Below, piece by piece: positions 43,219 through 52,300 of a stretch of 64,000 bases of DNA; within the stretch, counting starts at the first letter, position 1; each line of letters begins with the position of its first letter. The notes under the pieces are model-generated. The model was not told the DNA's origin, did no database searches, and saw only the letters and a list, made by a program, of their open reading frames with translations. Origin of the DNA: Ignavibacteriaceae bacterium (GTDB lineage Bacteria; Bacteroidota; Ignavibacteria; Ignavibacteriales; Ignavibacteriaceae); the NCBI GenBank assembly GCA_013388545.1, contig JACAFB010000047.1, positions 62,001-126,000 on the forward strand, in the 5' to 3' direction. Both the position numbers and the translations under genes were made by a program.

Positions 43219-44895
43219 TTACCAAAAGTAAATATTTAATAAAACCAGAATGATTAAAGAGATTACAGCCCAGAATTCTGGTTTCCTATAAACTGAAATA
43301 TTTAAATCTTTAGATTCAATCGTTAGTCCTTTTACAAGGCCAGTTAGTTCTTCTTTAGGTTTCTTTTTAGTGAAAAAACTTATAAAAATTGTAAGAACAA
43401 AACAGATGAGCCACGCCCACCAAGCCCGCCAAAAATTGATCGCCATATCGCTTGCAGTATCAGATAGAGTTAAGACAGTGTTATCAAACCAATTAAATTT
43501 TTGGGCAAGAAATAAAGTGAAAGAAGAAAGCATCCCGGCGATCAGTCCCCAAAAAGCTCCATTAGGAGTAATCCACCAGACAAACATTCCAAGAAGCATT
43601 GTTGCAAACAAAGGAGCATTTACCCAGGAGAATATTGCCTGCATATAATCCATAATGCTTGGAAAGCTCTTAGCCCAATATGCAGTTGCAACACTTATTA
43701 AAATGCCGACAATGGTTGCGGCGCGCCCCATCCAAAGCAAATGTGCATCTGAAGCTTTTTTATTAATTACCGATTTATAAATATCATAAGTCCACACCGT
43801 GTTGAATGCACTGACATTGCCTGCCTGTCCTGCCATAAATCCGGCAAGTAATGCAGTAATACCAAGCCCTATCAAACCTGCAGGATAATATCTTTTAATC
43901 AACATTGGTAAAGCTGAATCATAATTAACCTGATTGCCGTCTTTCAATAGTTGGAAACCACTTTGTGGATCATTGGCAAGGATGATTGCAATCAAACCGG
44001 CAAAGATTACAATAAAGGGTACAGCCATTTTAAAGAATGAAGCAAGAACGGGAGTCATTCTCGCTGCATGCAAATCCTTAGCTGAAAATGCCCTTTGGAC
44101 AACAAGAAAGTCAGTGGTCCAGTAACCAAAAGATAAAACAAATCCGAGCCCGAGTACTATTCCGGCCCAGCTGATTACCATACCATTCAAATTTGGATCT
44201 GTAGACGATGACCATAAAGTTGTATAAGAAACATTTTGATAAAGTTCAGTGACTCTTGATAGGATTTCATTCACACTTCCGATTTCGAGTAATCCGAGAA
44301 TTGAAACCAGAAAAAGTCCAAACCAAATAAGAAAGAACTGAATTATCTCAGTGAAAATTGCTGAAAGCAAACCACTCAGAGTAACATATGCCGCTACAGT
44401 TAATGCTGAGATCCACATACTGATATCCCAATTCCAGCCAACAAAGGTATGCAGCACAAGAGCCATTGCATAAAGATTAATTCCCGAAACCAGCAAAGTC
44501 ATCAAGCCAAATGCAATTCCATTAAGCACGCGGGTTTTCTCGTCGAATCGCAGCTTCAGGTAACCGGGCACTGATTTAATTTTGCTGCTGTAATAAAATG
44601 GCATCATGTAAATTCCAAGAAACAGCATAGCCGGAATTGCTCCTATCCAGTAAAAGTGTGCGACATACATACCATATTTAAAGGTATTTCCGGTCATACC
44701 AAGTAATTCAAGCGCACCAAGGTTTGCGGAAAGAAACGCCAGACCAGCAACCCAGGAGCTGTTTTTCCTGCCTGCGAGAAAAAAGTCTTCCTCGCTTTTA
44801 GTGAATCTTTTAAGATAAAAACCAATCCCAATTATGAAAAAAAAATAAACGATAATGATAAGCCAATCTGCAAGTGATAATCCGATTTGTTCCAT
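43219..44895 (-). CDS. Sodium/solute symporter (SSS/SGLT-like)
   Basis: A 558-residue protein with about 14 TM helices. SSS-family features are FFLAGRKNSSWVAGLAFLSANLG near the N-terminus, the TM5/6 region with SGLLSAIFTEIIQFF and LLAGFMAGQAGNVSAFNTVWTYD. Family members take up sugars (including galactose), myo-inositol or amino acids with Na+. The galK and epimerase-like neighbours favour a hexose such as galactose. The C-terminus is longer than in PutP-type members and matches SGLT-like transporters. Confidence 0.88.
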   Translation of the reverse strand: MEQIGLSLADWLIIIVYFFFIIGIGFYLKRFTKSEEDFFLAGRKNSSWVAGLAFLSANLGALELLGMTGNTFKYGMYVAHFYWIGAIPAMLFLGIYMMPFYYSSKIKSVPGYLKLRFDEKTRVLNGIAFGLMTLLVSGINLYAMALVLHTFVGWNWDISMWISALTVAAYVTLSGLLSAIFTEIIQFFLIWFGLFLVSILGLLEIGSVNEILSRVTELYQNVSYTTLWSSSTDPNLNGMVISWAGIVLGLGFVLSFGYWTTDFLVVQRAFSAKDLHAARMTPVLASFFKMAVPFIVIFAGLIAIILANDPQSGFQLLKDGNQVNYDSALPMLIKRYYPAGLIGLGITALLAGFMAGQAGNVSAFNTVWTYDIYKSVINKKASDAHLLWMGRAATIVGILISVATAYWAKSFPSIMDYMQAIFSWVNAPLFATMLLGMFVWWITPNGAFWGLIAGMLSSFTLFLAQKFNWFDNTVLTLSDTASDMAINFWRAWWAWLICFVLTIFISFFTKKKPKEELTGLVKGLTIESKDLNISVYRKPEFWAVISLIILVLLNIYFW

Positions 44896-44932
44896 AAATT
44901 TTCTTTCTGAATTTTTAATCTGAATAAAAATA

Positions 44933-45883
44933 TCAGTGGTTAATTACCTCTAAAATTATATCCCAACTCATTTGCGATTTCCCCTGCACAACTCCGGCTT
45001 CATTACGGCTTATCGCTTCAGCCAAAGAGTCAGGTCTTCCTATTGATGGTTCAATAGCAACAGTTAAATACTTTTTTTCAGAATCAACAGGCCAACCACC
45101 ATAACACAGCCACAACCCCATATATGGAATTTTATTAACGTCAAACTTGAAAACCAATTCTTCACTAGTTGCTTTGAAAAGAACCGAAGCTTTGCCTTCT
45201 TCAAGCTTTTCGGTAAATAGTTTAACAGCTTTGTCATAATTTATTTTTTGAACTATGGAAAAATCTTTTCGCTTTGAACCCGTTAAACAAGGCCAATTTA
45301 ACAAGTCAGAGTGACTACCTATTTTGTCGTCGGAACTCCAGTTTAGAAACATTTTTTGAACTGAACCAGGAAAAATAATTCTATCTTCAGGTTCAACTGC
45401 CAACAATGGATGAGCTGCCCAGAGAAAATAAAAAGTATCTTCTGAATAATTATTGATTAAATAACTTATAATAATCTTCTCTCCATCCAGTCTGATCCTT
45501 TTCTCAAATTTATAATGGAATGCAACGCCAGGAATTTCAAGGATAATTTCATCTTCAGTTAATTTATATTTCCACTCCCTGCTCCAAAGTTCACCGTGAT
45601 CAGGATAAATGAAATTCTTTTCATTAACTTCAAATGAACAGGCTGAAATTGTAGGGAGGCATTCATCAAACCCGCTCGGATCATACTTTGAATAATCTGC
45701 ACCATAAAAAGCTTTTTCGTAACTAACGGGATTTTGTCCCGGAGTAAGTAATAAATTGCTACCTGAAAATTTATTTTCAAGTTTTATAATTTTTCCGCCA
45801 ATCTCGGGAAGAATTATGAGAAGGACAGAGTCATTCTCAAGCAGCAAATGAGTTAATCCGTTTTCTATGTACTCGCGAGTCAA
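44933..45883 (-). CDS. Aldose 1-epimerase-like protein (galactose mutarotase fold)
   Basis: A 316-residue beta-sandwich protein. ILPEIGGKI, DECLPTI, DHGELW and WAAHPLLAVEPEDR match the galactose mutarotase-like superfamily, including the His/Glu positions. There is no signal peptide, so it acts in the cytoplasm on an imported sugar. The likely job is anomer interconversion ahead of galK. It may instead belong to a related DUF4432-like branch with a different sugar. It starts 1 bp from the end of the upstream M24 gene. Confidence 0.75.
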   Translation of the reverse strand: MTREYIENGLTHLLLENDSVLLIILPEIGGKIIKLENKFSGSNLLLTPGQNPVSYEKAFYGADYSKYDPSGFDECLPTISACSFEVNEKNFIYPDHGELWSREWKYKLTEDEIILEIPGVAFHYKFEKRIRLDGEKIIISYLINNYSEDTFYFLWAAHPLLAVEPEDRIIFPGSVQKMFLNWSSDDKIGSHSDLLNWPCLTGSKRKDFSIVQKINYDKAVKLFTEKLEEGKASVLFKATSEELVFKFDVNKIPYMGLWLCYGGWPVDSEKKYLTVAIEPSIGRPDSLAEAISRNEAGVVQGKSQMSWDIILEVINH

Positions 45884-45884
45884 T

Positions 45885-47195
45885 TTATTTTTCCGCTTCT
45901 ATTGTTCTAACTTCCTGTTTTATTATTTCACCACTGGCCTCATCTCGAATTAAAATATCGGGCTGGGGATAACTTTTTCCTTTAAGAACTACATTTATCA
46001 TTGGCCAATCTTCTGATTTTGTTATAACCTCAAATCCATCCTTGCTAACTATCATTGTTTCTTCAACCTTTGCACCTGTAATAGTTGGATTCCAGGCGAA
46101 TCCCTGAAACTCCTGAATGACATTTTCATTTTCGGGATAGTTAACATACTCGCGATCATCATATCCAATTGCGCCTCCCTGATGATGCTTCATCCATTCA
46201 TCGGTAAAGCCGGCTTCGCTGTACCAGCTTTTACATTCATCCCAAATATCTCTGAGTTTTTTGCCGGGAACTGTTGCTTCCTGATATTTTGCATTGATAA
46301 AGGCTGTTTTTTCAATTTTATTTTTTAGTTCAGGACTTAGTTTACCGAAATGAACAAACCGGGTAACTGCAACAGGCATTCCCCATTTTTCTGCGACTAC
46401 ATTTATCATTGCATATTTTTTTAATGAAGCACCATTTGGCAGGCAGTGCCGGTAACTAAAAATTCTTTCGTCAACACCGATTAGCAAAACAGTTGGAAAA
46501 ATTCCACGGGATCTTAATTCAGCAGATGTAATTGCTTCAATTTCAAATTCATTCATTCCGGGCTTTATGGTTTTACATATTTGTGCGACAGCTTCAGTAG
46601 TCTGCTGCCCGAGCCATTTATATCTTTTAATTTCAGAAGGAAGCAAAGAGTAACGCAACGGTTTAAATTTATCAGCCATTGCAACGGTGCCGGGAAACTG
46701 AGTATCACTCCCGATTCTTAGTTTTGCAGAAATTTCCCTGATGATTTCTTCTCTTACATCTTTAATAGAGTTAGCTTCATACCAGTTATATTGTTTCAAC
46801 TGGTAGCCGAGTTTTCCCAAAACCTCATCCATCAATCTTCCGGACTCACTTCCATTACAGATGAGATACTTTTTACCATCACGCATTATTAGTAGTGATG
46901 CAGCTCCAATATCTTTGTTCAATACTATTTGTGTATTAGCCAGTCCGGCTGTTATCCAGTTTACATTCCGGACCTGTGTAAAAAGCATTCCGCCAAGATT
47001 GTTTTCATCAAGAAATGAATTAAGCATTTCTAACTTCTGCTCAATTTCATCTTTTATCTCTTCATCTGTAAGGATATTTGAAGGAGGATTCTTCCAGATT
47101 TTTTCAGAAATGGAGCTTTGACCGTCACCTGATTTTTCACATGAAACCAGAAAGAAAGTAACTGCAGTCAATAAATAATAAATGTTTTTCTTCAT
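45885..47195 (-). CDS. M24-fold lipoprotein with altered metal site
   Basis: A 436-residue protein with a lipobox (LVSC, Cys19). Its C-terminal half has the creatinase/aminopeptidase (M24) fold: KHHQGGAIGYDD (about 337-348) and KVEETMIV (about 376-383). The usual paired metal-binding Asp appear to be Asn265 (MINVVAEKW) and Ala276 (PVAVTR). It may be a non-metal creatinase-like enzyme or a binding protein. It sits between a secreted glycosidase and the aldose-epimerase-like gene, which is unusual company for a peptidase. Confidence 0.75.
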   Translation of the reverse strand: MKKNIYYLLTAVTFFLVSCEKSGDGQSSISEKIWKNPPSNILTDEEIKDEIEQKLEMLNSFLDENNLGGMLFTQVRNVNWITAGLANTQIVLNKDIGAASLLIMRDGKKYLICNGSESGRLMDEVLGKLGYQLKQYNWYEANSIKDVREEIIREISAKLRIGSDTQFPGTVAMADKFKPLRYSLLPSEIKRYKWLGQQTTEAVAQICKTIKPGMNEFEIEAITSAELRSRGIFPTVLLIGVDERIFSYRHCLPNGASLKKYAMINVVAEKWGMPVAVTRFVHFGKLSPELKNKIEKTAFINAKYQEATVPGKKLRDIWDECKSWYSEAGFTDEWMKHHQGGAIGYDDREYVNYPENENVIQEFQGFAWNPTITGAKVEETMIVSKDGFEVITKSEDWPMINVVLKGKSYPQPDILIRDEASGEIIKQEVRTIEAEK

Positions 47196-47229
47196 TGTAT
47201 AACCCTATAAGTTATTCATTTGGTCGAGT

Positions 47230-49842
47230 TTAGTGTTGAATAATTATTCTGTGCTGCCTGAAATTATTCTTATCTTCATTTTTAATTTTAACCATTAATC
47301 TGTTTCCCTGAAGCTCTGCACCAATAACAGATTTTATCTTTTCGCTGTTTGTAACCCCGACATAATATTCTCTTTCGGCCAGCACTTCAACGTCAGTGAT
47401 TAATTTGTCGTTATCAGTTGACTGAGAAATAAATTTCAGACCGATATTTGGCTGCCCGATTTCAGTTTCATCGGAAATTAAATACAATTCAGGCACAGGA
47501 TAATAAGTAACCATAACTTTTGAACCGGAAACTATTTTGGAAATAAAAGAGATTACTTCGCCCTGGGATTTATGAATAACTCCGGCAGTTACTTCGTTTC
47601 CATCTTTATAAATTTTGAATCCTTTCGTGCCAGGAGAAAATACTGGTTCAAAGATGAAATCAATTTCCTGATTTTCCTGAACTTTGATTTCAATCTCAAT
47701 CTTTCCATCATATTTAGTATAAAACAAGTCAACTTTAGTTTGTCCAACTCTGATATTATTGATACTGACCTTATCCCAATCTGCAGGAAATTTAGGAGAG
47801 AACGAAAGTTTTTTCTTCGACGCATCAACCTTAATTCCCAGCAAACCATTCACAACCGGATATATAAATCCTGAATATGAAAAACCCTGGTTGTGATAAG
47901 CTTCGGCAAGTTTCTGATTAATCTCACCTGAAAATACTTCAGGTACGGTCCCTAATCCATTATCATAAAGATGATTCAAAGTTGCACGCAGGTTTTGGTA
48001 AGCGGGCAAATTAAAATAATAATTGTACTGCGCAGTAATGAAGAGCATAGAATTAAATGGCCATACAGTTCCATAGTTGTAGTTTGAAGGATGAAAAAGT
48101 TCAGAATTATTTGAAAGGTTTCTTATTCCCCAGTCAGTAACCATATCACTTGAATTGAAATGCCGGATAGTACGCTCCGATTTTTTTTCATCTAAAAGAT
48201 TGAACATTAAAGCGGATGATGAGAAAATTGATTTTTCTCTGACCTGCTGATCATTTTCATTTGCTCCGAAGCTGTAAAACTGCAAATCATCAATCCAGTA
48301 TAATTCATCAAGCCTTTTTTCCGCCATAGGAATAAGCCTGATAGTTTTTTCAAGTATTTCAGAATCTCCGATCTCTTCAGCCATCAACTTAAGAAATTTC
48401 AATCCCTGTAAATAGACTGCCTGGGTATAAATATCGTTATGAATCTTTACAAGTGAACCAAATTCCAGCACTCCTAATCCTGCACCTTTCAAATCCATAA
48501 GGCCATCATTGTCGCTGTCTTTACTCAAACACCAATCAAATGCCTTTACAATTGAGTCCCAGCTTTGTTTAATGAAATGAACATCGCCGCTTTGTACAAA
48601 ATAATTCCCAATCGCGACAAGATACCATGGAGTTGTATCTGCATGATTATAACCAAAATGATAGTCATTCCACCAATCACATAATCCGTCACTTTGCGAA
48701 AGTTCATGAGCCATCTTTCCAATATCTTTGGGTGGATCGGATTGATTCCTTTTTCGCACCGGATAATTCTCTTGCCTTTGCCATTTTTGAGTAAACCGGA
48801 GAGCATCTTTTACTGTTTCAAAATCCTGAAAACTGCATAATGAGAGTGAGTTTATAAAAGCATCCCCTCCAAAGAACCAGGAAAAGCCCGGTCTTCCGCC
48901 TCCTCCTGAAAGCCCATAACCTGCAACCAACCCCTTCCCTAAATTAGGATTATCAACCAGTAGATTGTACAAAGCAATTTTTCCATACCGAAAAGCTGAA
49001 TTTATTTTTTCATCAGGAGTTGTAAGATTAATGGTATTCTTTAATAACTCATTGTAATCAGAATAATTTTTCTCATAAAGGCGTTGAATATTATTGAGAA
49101 TGTAGTTGTAGTAAATTTTTACTGAATCGTATTTTGTTTTTACAGGACTTCCGCATATAATAATTGGCACGTAATGATTTTTGCATTCATCAGGATCTAT
49201 TTCAAGCTTAAACTGTAAAGGATTATCAGCGAACATATGTGCTGGCGGAGCAGACATTTGCTCTCCCAGAGGTGAGCCGCATAAAAACAATCCTCTTTGC
49301 TGAGATTCCGAAATAATAAAACATTTTATTTCATCATCCCAGTAACTGTACTGCCCTCCTATTCCAGCAGGCCACTGAGGCTGCATTACAGGAATGAAGC
49401 CCGGAACGATTGTCAAGGGTTCTGCTGTATTTATATCCAGCAGGAGAATTGCTGCAGCTTCTTCCCTGGGTAGAAGATAAATTACTTTTACCGAAAATGT
49501 TTCATAAGAATAATTAATAACAGTGACTTCGGGTGTTACGGAAATTGTTCTTACTATTTCAGAAGCATTAATCGGAATAGTCGAGGAAGGCCTAAAAAAC
49601 TGCAGATCAAAATTTCTTAAAACTTTCCATGGCCATATCCACATTTCAAAGCTTCCGTTTTCAAATCCCATTAAAGCTGCTTTTTTTCCTATCCTATCAA
49701 AATACTGGTTTGCTTGAGCAATTCTCTCCAGGTTCAAGTCGTTCTTGTGCAAATCAAAAACTGGTATCAAACCTTTTTGCTGAGCTGGAGTGATTTCAAA
49801 TATTAAAACTAAAAGAAGCAAAATCTTTAAAGTCAGTTTCAT
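47230..49842 (-). CDS. Secreted six-hairpin glycosidase, debranching-enzyme-like
   Basis: An 870-residue exported protein (signal peptide 1-20, ending TPAQQ). The alpha/alpha-toroid catalytic part covers about 280-680. RPGFSWFFGGDAFINSL, DTTPWYLVAIGNYFV and YNYGTVWPFNSML resemble glycogen-debranching (amylo-1,6-glucosidase) and GH15-type enzymes. A C-terminal beta-domain follows. It is related to the 1145-residue protein upstream in the same block. It probably removes alpha-linked sugars outside the cytoplasm. The exact linkage is unknown. Confidence 0.78.
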   Translation of the reverse strand: MKLTLKILLLLVLIFEITPAQQKGLIPVFDLHKNDLNLERIAQANQYFDRIGKKAALMGFENGSFEMWIWPWKVLRNFDLQFFRPSSTIPINASEIVRTISVTPEVTVINYSYETFSVKVIYLLPREEAAAILLLDINTAEPLTIVPGFIPVMQPQWPAGIGGQYSYWDDEIKCFIISESQQRGLFLCGSPLGEQMSAPPAHMFADNPLQFKLEIDPDECKNHYVPIIICGSPVKTKYDSVKIYYNYILNNIQRLYEKNYSDYNELLKNTINLTTPDEKINSAFRYGKIALYNLLVDNPNLGKGLVAGYGLSGGGGRPGFSWFFGGDAFINSLSLCSFQDFETVKDALRFTQKWQRQENYPVRKRNQSDPPKDIGKMAHELSQSDGLCDWWNDYHFGYNHADTTPWYLVAIGNYFVQSGDVHFIKQSWDSIVKAFDWCLSKDSDNDGLMDLKGAGLGVLEFGSLVKIHNDIYTQAVYLQGLKFLKLMAEEIGDSEILEKTIRLIPMAEKRLDELYWIDDLQFYSFGANENDQQVREKSIFSSSALMFNLLDEKKSERTIRHFNSSDMVTDWGIRNLSNNSELFHPSNYNYGTVWPFNSMLFITAQYNYYFNLPAYQNLRATLNHLYDNGLGTVPEVFSGEINQKLAEAYHNQGFSYSGFIYPVVNGLLGIKVDASKKKLSFSPKFPADWDKVSINNIRVGQTKVDLFYTKYDGKIEIEIKVQENQEIDFIFEPVFSPGTKGFKIYKDGNEVTAGVIHKSQGEVISFISKIVSGSKVMVTYYPVPELYLISDETEIGQPNIGLKFISQSTDNDKLITDVEVLAEREYYVGVTNSEKIKSVIGAELQGNRLMVKIKNEDKNNFRQHRIIIQH

Positions 49843-50146
49843 TGTTATTATATGATTTATTTTAATAATAATTAGATAACAGATTTACTTATTAATTTCA
49901 TTCGCAGCCTTGAATTCCAAATCACCCATTTATGAAATTGAAAATCATAAACAGGATTTGAATCAGTAGATACTTTCTAAACATCATCAGAATATTTTCA
50001 AATATATTTCTGAAATACCAGCCTTCAAGAGAATTTTTAACTACGCTAACAAATCCCCACACTATTTAAAAACTGCAAATATTAAAAAGTCTGTCCAATC
50101 AAAAACTTTTATGGTAACCGAACTAATTTTAATGTTATTGTTTCAT
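49843..50146. other. Intergenic region (304 bp) inside the glycosidase block
   Basis: The only large gap in the minus-strand sugar block. It is very AT-rich and probably holds a promoter for the 47.2-49.8 kb glycosidase and the genes after it. No palindrome, terminator or ORF stands out. Confidence 0.5.
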
Positions 50147-52300
50147 TCACCTAAAATGATATTTATCAATTAAAACTCTTGCGATAATTGAATCCCAGAT
50201 ATAGTTTGATGGAGAATTTATTGCTTCATTATCTGGACTGTAAGACTCCCAGAAATTATGATTTTTTTTCAACTGAGTTGTTACAGCGAGCAGCATTTTA
50301 TCGCCTAGCTGATCAGCGATTTCATGAAAACCATAAAGTTTCAATCCCTGAAAAACCATATAATTCCAAAGAAGCCAAACAGGTCCATTCCACTTGCAGC
50401 AATAATCAACATATGGTGAGTACCATTCATCATCGGCTGACAAAGTCGGTATTCCATATCTTCTCCAGAATTTATTTGTATCTAGAAGAACTTCAACAAG
50501 TTTTAATGCTCTTATAGAATCAACTGCCTCAGCCCATAAAGGAAGGAACCCAATAATTTCCTGTCTTCTTAAATCCCTTGTTAAAAACCTGAATGAATGA
50601 TCCTGCTTATTAATCGAATAGAAGAATTTTGTTTCATTGTCCCACATTCTTTCATTAATTAATTCAGAAAGATTTTCTGCTTTCTTCAAATAATCATTAG
50701 CTTCACTTTTTTTGCCGAGTTCTATGGCAATAGCTGCCAGTGATCTAATTTCTTTTAATACCATTAATGTTAAATCAAGACATTCAAGTTCATCTGAAAT
50801 ATCTTCTTTATCTACATCAAGAAATCTTTCGGCAGAAACCTGGAAGACCGCATTGTACCAATCGCGTACGTTTTCAATAATGCCATACGGTCCCCACTCA
50901 AAAGTTCCGTCGCGATCAAGATCCCGGTTTTCCAATAACCATTTAAGATATTCTTTCCCGGATTCATAAGCATCTGAAAGAAATTCAAGATCCTTACTAA
51001 CTTTATAAATTTCAAGATTTATCCAGTTAAAAAACGGTGCTGAAGTAGTAGACATATCTTTTCCAAGCACTTTGCTGAAATGCGGATAATCCTGAAGCCC
51101 GCGTGGTCCGTGCCTGTAAGCAATTAGCCCATTCTCTCGCTGCTGGTCGATATAAATATATTGGGATCCCTGTGCAGACCGGGGATCGAGAAAAACATAG
51201 GCAAGCATACTCAATGATTCATGCAAAACCTGGTGACCGTGTCCCCAGCCCCAAAGCGGTTCGCGTGAAAAAACATAGAAATTAGTTTTGGCCGAATCTG
51301 TCGGAGGAAGCATACATCCTCTTACAAGATTGAACGCACCGATATAGACAATTTTTTCTTCCTGATTATCAGACCTGATCCTTGGGATTTTACTGAAGAG
51401 TTTTACATTTTCATCAACATATTTTTGAAGATTTTCGTTTTTGAGTTTTTCAATCGCAGACATTAGCTTATTTTCATCTTCATCTTCGCTTTGCCAGCCG
51501 CGGGAATATCTGAAATTTATTTCTTCCCCAGGATTTAAGTAGTATTTGTTATGAAAGACTATGAAGTCAGTATAACCGCTCTTTTTATTATTTAGCGAGT
51601 CATTTCTATTTTCAGAGTAATAATCGGTTTTGATTGTCGAGTATAAATCCTGCAAACTTCCTGAATAGCCTCCGTAGGAATATGGTTTTGAATTGACTGA
51701 AAATATGTTTTCACAGTTTGTTGGATAAGGTGCATTTTTATACAAACTGCTTATTAACCGGTATTTCGATTCATAATGCGAAGCATGAAAAGAATTAAAC
51801 TCATCATTATAGTTTTTTATTAGCAATGAATCATTTCCAAGTTCAAGTATTGGATAAAGTTCAATTGAATGACTGACATTGTCAATGTTCTTAATTTGCA
51901 TACTTATAATCGCAATGGATGAACTGTAAACGAAAAAGGTCTCCTGAACCTTTATTCCTCTGAATGGTTCATATTCCATAAGGACAAGATCAGGAAATGA
52001 GGATGTTACAACGGGTTTAATCAGATACTCTCCTTTATTCAAAATTACTATCTGGTCAACTTTCCAGATGCAATAAAACTTTCCAGCCTGATCACCGGAA
52101 TAAGTTATTGGGCTGCAGTCAGAATAATAATCCATTTTATATCCTTTATCGCCATATAATTTTGAACGATCTATTGCGGCCGTATACGTTGTGTACAATG
52201 GCGATTTTGCATCTGCATCCAGAGAAAGATATGGATCAGATACAAATAGTTTCTGTGGAAAGATTGAAACAGTAAAAAGGAGGAAGTAAAAATATTTCAT
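50147..52300 (-). CDS. Secreted GH63/MGH1-like glycosidase
   Basis: A 717-residue exported protein (signal peptide about 1-16). N-terminal beta-sandwich, then an alpha/alpha-toroid from about 330 with FSREPLWGWGHGHQVLHES, DRDGTFEWGPYG, YNAVFQ and KWNGPVWLLWNY. These resemble the GH63/mannosylglycerate-hydrolase-like (MGH1) glycosidases that act on alpha-glucosides or related sugars. It is a close paralogue of the next upstream gene, with which it overlaps by 4 bp. The substrate is not determined. Confidence 0.78.
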   Translation of the reverse strand: MKYFYFLLFTVSIFPQKLFVSDPYLSLDADAKSPLYTTYTAAIDRSKLYGDKGYKMDYYSDCSPITYSGDQAGKFYCIWKVDQIVILNKGEYLIKPVVTSSFPDLVLMEYEPFRGIKVQETFFVYSSSIAIISMQIKNIDNVSHSIELYPILELGNDSLLIKNYNDEFNSFHASHYESKYRLISSLYKNAPYPTNCENIFSVNSKPYSYGGYSGSLQDLYSTIKTDYYSENRNDSLNNKKSGYTDFIVFHNKYYLNPGEEINFRYSRGWQSEDEDENKLMSAIEKLKNENLQKYVDENVKLFSKIPRIRSDNQEEKIVYIGAFNLVRGCMLPPTDSAKTNFYVFSREPLWGWGHGHQVLHESLSMLAYVFLDPRSAQGSQYIYIDQQRENGLIAYRHGPRGLQDYPHFSKVLGKDMSTTSAPFFNWINLEIYKVSKDLEFLSDAYESGKEYLKWLLENRDLDRDGTFEWGPYGIIENVRDWYNAVFQVSAERFLDVDKEDISDELECLDLTLMVLKEIRSLAAIAIELGKKSEANDYLKKAENLSELINERMWDNETKFFYSINKQDHSFRFLTRDLRRQEIIGFLPLWAEAVDSIRALKLVEVLLDTNKFWRRYGIPTLSADDEWYSPYVDYCCKWNGPVWLLWNYMVFQGLKLYGFHEIADQLGDKMLLAVTTQLKKNHNFWESYSPDNEAINSPSNYIWDSIIARVLIDKYHFR

